A stretch of 64,000 nucleotides of DNA from Opitutaceae bacterium (GTDB lineage: Bacteria > Verrucomicrobiota > Verrucomicrobiia > Opitutales > Opitutaceae), in NCBI GenBank assembly GCA_041395105.1, contig JAWLBB010000002.1, positions 930,001-994,000 of the forward strand, given 5' to 3'. The notes below the pieces were generated by a model, which did no database searches, was not told the DNA's origin, and was given only the letters and a program-made list of their open reading frames with translations. Every line of letters starts with the position of its first letter. Position 1 is the stretch's first letter. This document shows, piece after piece, positions 44,311 to 54,092 of the stretch. The translations under genes and the position numbers were made by a program.

Positions 44311-44972
44311 CGAGCGTGGCTCGCGGAGATCAGGCTTCTCTTCGATACGCCCGGACAGGTAGCAGATAGGAGATGGCAGATCGGGTTCTTCGGAAGGAGG
44401 GAATGAACTACCAAGGTAACGAAGGTAACTAAGGGCAGGCGAAATGAAGTTGAGCCCTGCGAAATCCCGGTTCGAAGAGATCGGGAGCGCGACTTACGGG
44501 ATGGTTCTGAAAGCGGAGTAGGACTCGACACGAATTGTAGCAACGTCGCTATGTCGACGTTCCACGACTCGGCGAGGGATTCTTCCCGACGCCTTCGGGC
44601 CGGGACAGGTCGGATTTTTCTCACACTCGCTTCACTTCCAGCTCCTCGCTGATTCGCCGGGACAAGTCCGGCTCCTGGATCATACGCCGGGACAAGCAAT
44701 GAACGAAAGTGGGAAACGGAGACTATAGCAGGGATGCCGCGGTCGCGGCAGAAGGATCGAGCGGAGGTCGAGCAGGATCTGAACTGTAGCAACGGCGCTG
44801 TGTCGCCGTTCCGCTCCCGTTGGAGAACACCGCGACACAGCGCGGTGGCGACAACCTCTTCCTCTGGGCTGCGTCCACTGTTCCCGATCCTTACCCCAAT
44901 AACGCAAAACCGCGACCTACGGCCGCTCCCTTACCCCTTACCCTCCTCGCTCTTACCGGGCGGGTCTGCCGC
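44311..44972 (+). other. Repeat mosaic between GNAT and Wza-like genes
   Basis: About 660 bases with at least five repeat families: heptamer-like 44352-44381, single arm near 44404 (TGAACTACCAAGGTAACG), CCCGAC..GGCCGGGACAGG (44586), two TGTAGC..CGCTGTG hairpins (44538, 44786) plus an inverted one (44826), and a CTTACC-type heptamer run near 44930. No gene seen. Confidence 0.7.
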
Positions 44973-45635
44973 CTAAAACTTCAGTTCCGGGACGTAGACG
45001 ATGTCGGAGGCTTTGAGGATGAAGGATTCGGCAGGTTTGCCGTCGAGGATATCCTTGATGTTCAGCTTGAAGTTGGAGCGCACTCCGTTTTCTTCACGGA
45101 TAACGGTGACGTTCTTCAGATCGGAGCGCCCCATGATGGGTCCGCCGGCCTCCATGATCGCTTCCAGGGCCGTTATCCGACGGCTGACAAGGATCTTTCC
45201 CGGCTGGGCGACAGATCCGGATACGAACATGGGAATGGAGGAAGAGACGACAGTCACCTGGACCTCACTGTTCACGAGCTGGGGCTCGTAGAGTTGGACC
45301 AAGAGGGCTTCGAGTTCGTCCGGAGTCTTGCCCACGGCTGACACTTCGTCGATCAACGGGAGATCAATCATCCCGTCCCGGCGGATGGTCTGTGTGATAT
45401 TCAGGTCCGGCGCGCCCGGAAAGGATACTAGGATCACGTCTCCTTCGGAAAGGGTCAGGTTTTCCACCGGCGGCGCCCCGACATCGCCCATCGGCGTCGG
45501 GTAGGAGGAGGTCGAGCTCTGCGTTGATGTTGATTCACAACCGCTTAGGACAAGGATGACAAAGCAGAGCAGAGACGAGAACCCGGTGGTCTTCCGGGCA
45601 AAAAGGCGGGAAATGGCGGTCAGCGGTGCAAACAT
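44973..45635 (-). CDS. Wza-like polysaccharide export lipoprotein
   Basis: 220 residues from the ATG at 45635; an in-frame ATG at 45683 would prolong the signal peptide. Lipobox LVLSGC, then the Poly_export domain (LTLSEGDVILVSFPGAPDLN; IRRDGMIDLPLIDEVSAVGKT) and an SLBB-like region (PMFVSGSVAQPGKI, ALEAIMEAGG). Such proteins form the outer-membrane channel for exopolysaccharide. This one is short, lacking the Wza C-terminal helix. It fits the glycan locus. Confidence 0.88.
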   Translation of the reverse strand: MFAPLTAISRLFARKTTGFSSLLCFVILVLSGCESTSTQSSTSSYPTPMGDVGAPPVENLTLSEGDVILVSFPGAPDLNITQTIRRDGMIDLPLIDEVSAVGKTPDELEALLVQLYEPQLVNSEVQVTVVSSSIPMFVSGSVAQPGKILVSRRITALEAIMEAGGPIMGRSDLKNVTVIREENGVRSNFKLNIKDILDGKPAESFILKASDIVYVPELKF

Positions 45636-46081
45636 GGTCGGAATCCAATCAGACAGTAAAAGGACTCCCATGTTCTTCGGCATGAGTCAATAAGAGCTGA
45701 AGCCCTATGGCCGGCTTCTCACCGGCGGCCAAATGATCCGCTCAGTGCCTCTGTGCCTCCGTGAGAGAAAAGCCCGACAGAAAGTAGCTCTCACAGAGGC
45801 ACGAAGGCACGGAGGAAGAAGGAGAATGGGTTGGGTTCCTAAACCCGGCCAAGGCGTTGATGGAGATCGATAGCACCCGCACCAGGAACGGAAGCGTCGA
45901 TGATCCGCTCGGTGTCTCTGTGTCTCCGTGAGAGAAAAACCCGACAGAAAGCAGCTCTCACAGAGGCACGAAGGCACAGAGGACGAAAGAGAATGTGGCT
46001 GGCCCCGAATCCCAATATCCCAAAGATGTGCTTGTCCTGGCGCCATTCGGGTCGGTCGATTACTCCTTTTCGCCCATCTGC
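45636..46081 (+). other. Gap with duplicated 95-base element
   Basis: No gene. Holds two copies of a 95-base repeat, 45734-45828 and 45901-45995, and unremarkable spacer sequence. Confidence 0.6.
45734..45995 (+). repeat. Pair of 95-base direct repeats with internal palindrome
   Basis: Each copy begins TGATCCGCTC, carries CTCTGTGCCTCCGTGAGAG and, after AAAAGCCCGACAGAAAG, the opposite arm CTCTCACAGAGGCACGAAGG, so each can fold on itself. The two copies differ at a few positions; 167 bases separate their starts. Confidence 0.88.
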
Positions 46082-49000
46082 TCAGGGGACGACGTAGAGT
46101 TCTGTGAGAACAGCGCCCCCGGCTCCATCGGCATCCGATGCCTTGGCAGAATAGACCCCGGGATCGAGCCAGACCAGGACCACAGCATCAGGGCTTCCGG
46201 ATTCGAGCGGGAAGGCACCGACCTTTGCTGAAACCGCCTGGATCAATCCCTCGTCGGGATCCCACCAATCATCGTTCGAAAGAAAGGGTGCTTGGGGATC
46301 GGCTTGATCGAAAACCCTGAGCATTGGGTCGGGCAACACACCTTCGACTCCGTAACTCGACAATCCCGGGCCGATTGCACGAATCAAGACCTGGACCCGC
46401 GTCGTACCCGATATCACGAATCCCAACGTTCCCGCAGTGGATGGTCGCAGCACGAGACGCGTCGACAGATTGGCGAGCTGAGACTCCCCACCAAACGTAG
46501 CGTCGTACAATTCGACCAAAGCCACCCCATTCGTGTCACCGTCAGGTCGGACAACGGCCGTGAATCTCCCAGTTCCGAGTTCGGAAAAGAGGGCACTGTC
46601 TCCACTGCCAGGGTCCAACGGAAATCCACCCAACTGCCCTGCAAGATCCGTCAGGAACTCAGGATCCGGATTCAAATCCCAGTCCTTGTTCAATGCGATC
46701 ACGCCTCCGCCATCCCGAAGCACCAGCTCCGGATTGCCAAGAACCGGGTTCACGCCGTAACGAATCAATCCCGGACCGATTCCCCGAACCAGCAGGTCGA
46801 TCGGCCCTGCCCCCTCCACCACAAATCCTGCGATAATCGCCTCAGGCCCCATCCCAGACCAGGAGCGGGTCGACAGGTTTACCATTCTGGAAGCCCGAGC
46901 GTTCGGATCCTGAGTTGCAGCAACTGCCCAGTGCAGGCCTGCGAACTCGGCATCACCCGTGAATCGTCGCATCAAGGGATCCAACCTCATTTCGAACATG
47001 GGAGAATCCAGCCAAATACCGCTAAGCAAACCCTCTGCATCCACACCGACCCAAGCACCATCCGAAACGGAATCCGAATTCGATTCCAAGACCGCAAGAG
47101 CCCTACCGTCCGGTCCGACAATCAACCGTCCGATACCTCCCGAAAGATCATTCAGAAAACCCAGATAGCCACCAATAAAGCCCGAGGTGGGGCCACCGAT
47201 CGCCAACTGCTGACCACTGAAGACGATGTCCATGGGACCCAGAACTCCCGAGACTCCGAATCCAACGATCTCGCCAGATAAGGCACCCACTCCATTCGGG
47301 TTGCCACCGACGACAAAAGAACCATCCATCCCGACACCAAAGCCTTCGCTGAAGTAGACGTCGTGACCCGAAGGGTTCCATCCAAGAAACGTTCCGACTC
47401 CACCAGAATCAATGTAAAGGGCGCAGATTCCGCTTTCCCCGATCGATCCAAAGAAAACCCGTGGTCCCGGCTCAACAATGAGCTCGATGTCAACTTGAGC
47501 CGATTCTCCCGTCTCATCGGTCACCACCAGGAGTAGAATGGTTTCGCCCGACCAATTGGGATCCAGAACCATTGAGACCAGGAATTCGCCGTCCGTCTGC
47601 CCGGGAATCACATTGTAGGCCGTGATCAAGTCGGAATCCTCCATCGAAGGAACGATGGTCAGACTTTCAGACAGCGTATCCACATCGCCGACTTCAACTG
47701 CAAAGGCAAAGCTGAAGGACCCTTGAGTTGTGGTCAATGACTCGGGATATGCGACAAACTCCGGGGCGTCCGGCACGCTGATGACTTCGACCAGGAACGA
47801 TGAAGCAACCTCAAATTCTCCGTCATCGACTGTGACGTCGATCTCCGTTTTGCCATTTCGGTTCGCCACAGGTACCATTGAAAGGACCCATCCCTCACCA
47901 TCAATGTAATCTGCAGTCAACGAGCTGAACAGATCCGCTTCAGCCGCTGCAGCAATCACCTTGAGCTCGGAGAGATCGGTATCTCGATCGGATACGGGCA
48001 GTGGGACGACCTTCACGTTATCCTCAAGCATCGCCTGTTCACTCAACACCCCAATGGACGGAGGATCGTTGACGGGTGCAATTCCCAACTTGAAGATCTT
48101 GGCAAGCCGCTCATCACCGGCGATCAGATCGATCGTGACGAGTGTCGAACCGAAAGCGTCTGCCTGGGGAGAAATCGTAAGGATCCGAGTATCCGCCCTC
48201 TCAGCAGGGGCAAACAGCAGGTTGGAAACAAGGGAAAATCCATCGATCGCCATCTGTAAGCCAAGATTCTCCTGATCGAAAACTCTGGTCTCACCAACAA
48301 GAACGAGGCGAGCAACTCCAGTTTCTGGTTTCAGTTCCATCCGGATTTGGTACCAGCGATCGAGGGACAGCCCGTCCAACGCGGTATTCTCGTCATGTCC
48401 GAGACGGACTGATACACTCCGGTCGTCGTTTACATAGGCGATGGCGCTCGCTCCTCCGAATATGAAATAGGCTGGGTTTCCCCCGATGCCATTGCTTCCG
48501 GGCAAATAGATCCGGAACTCAACTGCAATCGCTTCCGAATCGTAACTCCCAGGCAAGAAAGACCCCGTCACACTGGAACCATTTCCCGCCAAGAAAAAGG
48601 TTCTATCCTCGTCAGGCGAAACAGGATCAGCCTGCACAGAGTTGAACGGTTCACTCCAAGGCCAATCCGGATTGATGGCCCAGTTTCCGGGGTAGTCGCC
48701 AACCCCATTATCCTCAAAATCCTCAAATCCGATTCGGTTCCCTTCGCCATCGTAGATGCTGATATCGTCAAAGTAAGCCTGGCCCGGTATACCTCCGGAT
48801 CCCTGCTGATGCGAAACTGCCAACGAAACCGCGCTCTGCCATTCGCCGTCCGTTCGAGGCTCGTATGAGCCCCAGTTCGTGACGGGATGCCCGTCCGTAA
48901 AGAGCATAAGGTCGAACGGCGTGTCTTCGATCATTGTCTGCGGCGGGATCGTCGACGCCAGGTTCGAGTAGCCTGAAGGACCATATTCGTTGGAAGCAAA

Positions 49001-49312
49001 GACTCGGAATCTGAGCTGTCCGCCTTGGGTTGGATCATCATAGGTATACGACTCCGTATTGGCACCCAACTCAGTTGGCAGTTCCTCGAACCCATCGAAC
49101 CCGGCAATCTCACGCTCGATATGGTAGGCCGTTTCGATTCGGGACCGGTCGGTCCACGTGAGTTTGATTTCTTCCGCAGAGAGGCCGGAGGAAACGACGT
49201 GAAGCGTCGCAAGGACACCCAACACGGCCACGAGAATACTGTCCGAGTAAGCGCGAGAAATGCGGAAATCGGCCTTCTGGTCTGTTGCTGAACTGATGGG
49301 CGGGATTCGCAC
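46082..49312 (-). CDS. Giant secreted Fn3/LamG/cadherin-like protein with C-terminal repeat module
   Basis: 1076 residues. Signal peptide region SILVAVLGVLATLHVVSSGLS; an Fn3-like start (LTWTDRSRIETAYHIEREI); a LamG-like part (about 160-400); cadherin-like tandem repeats (VNDPPSIGVLSEQAMLEDN..); then about 400 residues shared with the three neighbouring giants. The shared part ends in two copies of a module with NLSTR..GFVV..LVRGIGPGL..YGV. No CTERM tail. Probably a surface or secreted adhesin/glycan-binding protein. A direct TTAGGGG repeat lies upstream. Confidence 0.75.
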   Translation of the reverse strand: MRIPPISSATDQKADFRISRAYSDSILVAVLGVLATLHVVSSGLSAEEIKLTWTDRSRIETAYHIEREIAGFDGFEELPTELGANTESYTYDDPTQGGQLRFRVFASNEYGPSGYSNLASTIPPQTMIEDTPFDLMLFTDGHPVTNWGSYEPRTDGEWQSAVSLAVSHQQGSGGIPGQAYFDDISIYDGEGNRIGFEDFEDNGVGDYPGNWAINPDWPWSEPFNSVQADPVSPDEDRTFFLAGNGSSVTGSFLPGSYDSEAIAVEFRIYLPGSNGIGGNPAYFIFGGASAIAYVNDDRSVSVRLGHDENTALDGLSLDRWYQIRMELKPETGVARLVLVGETRVFDQENLGLQMAIDGFSLVSNLLFAPAERADTRILTISPQADAFGSTLVTIDLIAGDERLAKIFKLGIAPVNDPPSIGVLSEQAMLEDNVKVVPLPVSDRDTDLSELKVIAAAAEADLFSSLTADYIDGEGWVLSMVPVANRNGKTEIDVTVDDGEFEVASSFLVEVISVPDAPEFVAYPESLTTTQGSFSFAFAVEVGDVDTLSESLTIVPSMEDSDLITAYNVIPGQTDGEFLVSMVLDPNWSGETILLLVVTDETGESAQVDIELIVEPGPRVFFGSIGESGICALYIDSGGVGTFLGWNPSGHDVYFSEGFGVGMDGSFVVGGNPNGVGALSGEIVGFGVSGVLGPMDIVFSGQQLAIGGPTSGFIGGYLGFLNDLSGGIGRLIVGPDGRALAVLESNSDSVSDGAWVGVDAEGLLSGIWLDSPMFEMRLDPLMRRFTGDAEFAGLHWAVAATQDPNARASRMVNLSTRSWSGMGPEAIIAGFVVEGAGPIDLLVRGIGPGLIRYGVNPVLGNPELVLRDGGGVIALNKDWDLNPDPEFLTDLAGQLGGFPLDPGSGDSALFSELGTGRFTAVVRPDGDTNGVALVELYDATFGGESQLANLSTRLVLRPSTAGTLGFVISGTTRVQVLIRAIGPGLSSYGVEGVLPDPMLRVFDQADPQAPFLSNDDWWDPDEGLIQAVSAKVGAFPLESGSPDAVVLVWLDPGVYSAKASDADGAGGAVLTELYVVP

Positions 49313-49815
49313 GTCGTTCGGACCATGAATCAGCGGTCACCGAAAAATCCCTCTGCGCCGCGAACAATCCGACACCATTTTCCTAGCAGAGCGAATCCGT
49401 TAAGCAACCTGAGAAGAAATACTTAGGGGTTAGCCTGAGGGTTGTTTAGGGGTTCTGCCCTGATGGAGGGTGGCTATGCTACCGGTGGACCGGGGCTGTG
49501 AACGGTCAGCACAGGACAAGTGGACGTAGGAGCAGAATCGCATGGCGGCTATCGCGAATCGTGACCGATTAGCTCGCGCATGCCTTAAGCTTTGTTTGGA
49601 CCAAAGCTCTGGGCTGGCGAGGCATATCAAACGGAATGACCCGAGGTCATTGTCTCTCGCAGAATTGCTCCGCAATTTGCTGGCATCCTCAGACTCTCTC
49701 GCAAAATCGCATGGCGGCTATCGCTAATCGTGACCGATTAGCTGGCGCATGCCATAAGCTTTGTTTGGACCAAAGCTCTGGGCTGGCGAGGCATATCAAA
49801 CGGAATGACCCGAGG
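49313..49815 (-). other. Gap with 116-base direct repeat
   Basis: No gene. Two copies of a 116-base repeat (49536-49651, 49705-49820) contain several hairpins; the second copy runs into the end of the next gene. Confidence 0.65.
49423..49452 (-). promoter_or_regulatory. CCCCTAA direct repeat upstream of a giant gene
   Basis: TTAGGGG at 49423-49429 and 49446-49452 (CCCCTAA on the gene strand), 23 bases apart and 111-140 bases before the ATG at 49312. Compare 8304-8331. A single copy lies upstream of the largest gene (61117-61123). Confidence 0.35.
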
Positions 49816-49820
49816 TCATT
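49536..49820 (-). repeat. 116-base direct repeat flanking a giant-gene 3' end
   Basis: The copies differ at a few sites only. On the gene strand each has three possible stems: the stop-codon palindrome, AGCTTTG..CAAAGCT and CTAATCG..CGATTAG. Confidence 0.9.
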
Positions 49821-49832
49821 CCGTTTGATAGA
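49796..49832 (-). promoter_or_regulatory. Palindrome over the stop codon of a giant gene
   Basis: TCAAACGGAATGACC, CGA, GGTCATTCCGTTTGA: a 15-bp perfect stem. It contains the codons for the last residues (QTE) and TGA of the gene ending at 49816. Terminator-like but without a T tract. The same stem follows the gene at 61550. Confidence 0.7.
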
Positions 49833-52800
49833 CTTCAATCAAGGCGAGGCCGGAGATTCCAGAAGCGGCGGCCTGAACGGTGGCTGTATAGACGCCCGGT
49901 TCCAGCCAGAGGAGCATGGCGGAGTCATCGCTGCCCGTATCCAGGGCAAAGGCACCGGCCGCGTCAGTCGCGTCAATGATCGCTGCGGCGTTGGGCTGGG
50001 TTCCCCAATTCGAGTTCCGGCCAACTTCAACATCCGCTCCATCGACCCGCTGAGACAAGATCAATCGGGTCTCCGGCAGGGCGTTGACGACGCCGAAGGT
50101 TGCCAATCCCGGTCCGATTCCACGGATAAGAACCCGCTTGGCCGTATTGCCCGACACGACAAACCCTCCTATCAATGCCTTGCCGGACGAAACCTGACCA
50201 CGAGTCGAGAGATTGCTCACATCGTTGCCGGCAACGTTCGCCTCGGTGGCATCGTAAATCTCGACCAGGGTGATTCCCCCCAGCAGGGATGCATCGTCGA
50301 CCACTGCGGTATAGCGGCCGGGAAACACCGTGACGAGGAGAACGGCGTCTCGACTGGATGGATCAAGAGGAAACGCACCCACCTGTGCCGATACCGTTTC
50401 GATGACCGAGCCCACATTGCCCACCGCCCAACGACTGTTTGTTGCGATGGTTCCGGCATCGGAGACAAGCCTCAGGACCGGATCCCGCACCGCATTGGCG
50501 GCTCCGAAAGCTTCCAGGCCCGGACCAATCGCCCGGATCAGGATTTCCTTAGCCTCCGTGCCTGTCACCACGAAACCCGTGATCATGTTTCCGCCGTTTG
50601 CCGCGATCGTTCCACGGGTCGAAATGTTCTCAAGACGTCGAAAAGCAGCTATGTCTCCTCGGAGACCGAGGAACCGAATATCCTGACCTCCTGCAATCGA
50701 CAAGGTCCCCTCAGCTTTTCCGGAATTGAGATCAAACACCATCTCAACTCGAAGAACGTCACTGACCAGATAGGCTTTGCCACCAGAGATGACCACCGGA
50801 ACCTCTGCGGCCTGAACGGCACCATCCCGACAGACAGTGACTAGACTCAGGCCGTCGCCACCTGAGATGACAATCAGACAGGCATCCGAAGTGTGCACCC
50901 CGAAAGCCTCGTAGACTCCGGTCGCGGGCCCGGTCGGTCCATCCGCATCAACCGGAAGACCGGTGAGTACAAGATCGCTACCATCTATGGTTCCGGTGAT
51001 TCCCTTGGCGTCGATCCGACCTCTCGCGATCACGAGTTCGCCCGCTGCGAGACCCGTCAAAACGAACGTTCCGTCTTCAGCGACGGTGACGTCTGAAACC
51101 GAGAATACCACTCCCGTTGAGGGCTCAAAACCGAGAAAACGCATGGCGCCCGCAGGATCGATCCACACCGAGAATCGTCCGGTCTCAACACCGGTGTCCA
51201 TGGGAACACTGCTTTCATCTGCACCCGTCGTCGGCAAAGAGATCACTCCTCGATAAACGCCAGAAACCGGCGGATCCACCTGGGTCAATGAACCACTTAC
51301 CGAAACCACCACGATCGGTGAGGAATGGGCCGCTCCAAGCAAATCATAGGCCTTTGCCTGAATGGTATGCGCTCCAGACTCTGCTCCAGACCAGAGAAAA
51401 ACGAAAGGAGCAGCCAAATCCTGGCCGATTGGAACGTCATCGACAATCAACTCAACGTATTCCGTTTGAGCTGGATCGCTGACATTGACCTGAATATCAA
51501 TCACTGATCCCAACTCGAATTCTGAGCCATTGATGACTCCCGGGAATTCCACAATCAATGGAGACTGGGCGCTTGATGGTTCGACGGTCAGAGTGAAGGT
51601 GTCACTTGCACTGAGAGAGCCATCGCTTACCGTCACGGTAATCGTCGTGGTGCCGGATTGATCGGCTGCGGGCGTGACAGTGACAGTCCGGCTCCCACCG
51701 CTGCCCCCGAACACGATGTTGCCGTTGGGAACCAGGGAGGTGTTTGACGAACTGCCCGAGACACTCAGGGTGCCTGCGGAGGTCTGGGCATCGGACACGG
51801 TGAAGCTGATTGCACCGGTATCGGTGTCTTCGGCAATGGTTTTATTGGTGATATTGGAAATGGAAGGAGTCGTATTGGCCGGCGGCGGAGGCTCCTTCAG
51901 AGATTGCCTGCACTTCACTTTGCGTCAGTGGCTTCGAATAGATGCGCACATCGTCAATGAGGCCGTCAAAGGACTGGGATCCGTCGGGCTGACTGCCCGC
52001 GGCCACGCCCATTGAAGAGTCCGTGGCGATTATGCCACTCAGCGCAGTGCTGCCCACCTCGGTGCCATCGAGATAAAGGCGCAGGGTGGTCCCGTCATAG
52101 GTCATCGCGCCATGATACCAGACTCCGGCTGTCAGGTTGCCGCTGGTGGCGATCAAGGTCGTGGTCGTGCCAGCGATGCGCAACGACCCCGCAGACGGTT
52201 CTGGGAATCCGAGACCGTGGTATTGAGCATGAAGATATGGTCGTTGGCTGCCCAGCTTGATGCCTTGGAGATCAGACGCGGGTCACGGTCGGCCGGGTAG
52301 CTGTCCGCCTTGAAACCGATCGCCAGGGTCAAGCCGGTTCCTGCGACATCAAGATTGCCCAGACTGATGTGATCGTTGACCCCGTCCAGATGGACTGCAA
52401 AGGCACTGCCATCGGCGGTATCAGCCTCGTAGACCGGACCTCCCTGAAGCGTTGCGTCATTGCCATTCCCTGCCATCGAGCGCCACCGATCCACTGCCCT
52501 CATCCAAAAGCAGATGAACCAGGGCATCGGAGTCTCCCACGGGCTGCGGTTGAATGGAGATGCTGACCGTGGCGGTATTGGAAGTGAGGACCCCGTCGCT
52601 TGCCCGATAGGTGAAACTGTCGTTCCCACTGTAATCGAGTGCAGGCGTATAGACAAAGGAGCCGTTGGCGTTGAGGGTCAGATTGCCGTGACTGACACCC
52701 GCGACAAGTTGCGCGGACAGAATCATGCCTTCGACGTCGGAGTCGTTGGCCAGCACTCCCAGAGCCGCGGTCACGCTCAGGGCCTGATTGGGAAGCGTCT

Positions 52801-53473
52801 TGTAGCCCCCGTCATCAGATGCCAACGGCGCATCGTTGACCGCCGTGACCGTCACGACAAAGCTGTCACTGGCGCTGAGCAGTCCGTCACTGACCGTGAC
52901 CGTGATTGTCGCCGATCCTGACTGATTGGACAAGGGCGACACCGTCACCGTGCGATTTGCACCGCTTCCCCCAAAGACCACCGCGCTCACCGGGATCAAG
53001 CCGGCGTTCGAGGAACTCGCAGACAATGAAAGACCGCTCGCAGCGCTCTCCCCATCGCCGATCACAAAGGCAAGCGATCCCGTCGTTCCGTCCTCGGCGA
53101 TCGTTTGGTTGGTGATGTTGCTGATTGTCGGTGCCGTGTTCACCGGCGCACTGCCCGCCGTCGTCGCACTCGCCACGTTGGTGTAGCCGGAGTCTCCGCT
53201 GGCATTGGTCGCACGCACCCGGAACCAATACTGCGTGCCCGCGGTCAGACCAGCATCGGTATAGCTCTCCACATTGGCGCCCACCGTGGCGACCTGACTG
53301 AATGAACTCCCATTCAGAGATCGCTCGATCTTGAAACCCGTCTCATTGTCCGAGTTGTCCGTCCAACTCAGGGTCAGGTCCGCCGACCAGGACGATGTCG
53401 CCAAAATGACAGCCGATAGACCAGAGAATGCGAAGCCGCGAAGAGATGGTAACAAATGGGTACAGCGATTCAT
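49816..53473 (-). pseudogene. Giant secreted repeat protein, near-copy of the 54073 gene, broken by three frameshifts
   Basis: Read from 53473 down: signal peptide, Fn3, one cadherin-like unit, LamG, another cadherin-like unit, Ig-like unit and C-terminal double module ending VEVYQTE at 49816. Compared with the gene at 54073-61047 it lacks nearly all cadherin repeats. Frame breaks lie near 52475 (two bases fewer than the paralogue), near 52184 (AAA to AA) and near 51890 (two bases fewer). About 1.8 kb (51584-53403) is almost identical to 59144-60968. Whether these are real mutations or consensus errors in a repeat-rich region cannot be settled here. Confidence 0.7.
51584..53403 (-). repeat. 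1.8-kb near-identical segmental duplication, copy 1
   Basis: Matches 59144-60968 at a constant offset of about 7560 bases apart from three small indels. Covers signal peptide end, Fn3, cadherin-like unit, LamG and part of the next cadherin-like unit. Confidence 0.92.
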
Positions 53474-54072
53474 GGTCTACCGCTGTACTTCGCCTCACCG
53501 GAATTGGAGTGAGGTCACCCGGACCGGTTTGACGGGGATTTCAGCGACCTGAGTAGAATCCGCCAGCGAGACAGAGCGGGGATCTACGGACGCGGAGACG
53601 GGATGGGGAGGACAGTAAGAAGGCGCTCCCGACACCACATGTGGGGCCGGGACAGGTGCGCGCTGAAGAACGGAAAGGGGTTCTTCGCTTGAGAATTTGA
53701 ACTACAAAGGTAACGAATGTAACCAAGGTTTTGATACAGAAAGGTCGATGGACGGCCCAGCGGTCTGTCCCTATCCCGGGACCACGAATCTTCGGTCGAG
53801 CGTGACCGCTGGGCGCACCTTCCGCGGAGCAGAGCTTCGGACGGCATGGCGCGAGCGCCAGCTCTACATGGGGAATCTTTGGATATGGGGCTACCACTCT
53901 GCCCCCCTTCCTGCCACAGCCTATCGGAACCCGATCTCCTGCTTGTCACGGCGTATCAGAGAGGAGCCGGATCTACGATCTTCCATCTCCGTGATCCCCG
54001 GGATCACTCCTCGATCATTCACTGTCTCTCGCAAAATTGCTGCGCGATTTGCTGGCGACGCTACCAAACCGA
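53474..54072 (-). other. Gap between two giant genes
   Basis: No gene. Contains a CCCGAC..GGCCGGGACAGG copy (53627), a single arm of the inverted-repeat family (53696, TGAACTACAAAGGTAACG) and, near 54030, the CTCTCGCAAAATTGCTGCGC flank also found at 49652 and 61493. Confidence 0.6.
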
Positions 54073-54092
54073 CTAGTCGGTTTGGTAGACTT
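54059..54092 (-). promoter_or_regulatory. Palindrome over the stop codon of the largest gene
   Basis: CTACCAAACCGA CTAGTCGGTTTGGTAG: perfect palindrome centred on the TAG stop (54073-54075). Its sequence differs from those at 49796 and 61526 though the encoded VEVYQT(D/E) end is the same, so the ability to pair is conserved, not the sequence. Confidence 0.7.

Noticed and set aside
49796..49832. Integron attC site at the 3' end of giant genes
   Set aside because: The palindrome lacks the R' (GTTRRRY) and R'' (RYYYAAC) boxes and no integrase is visible.
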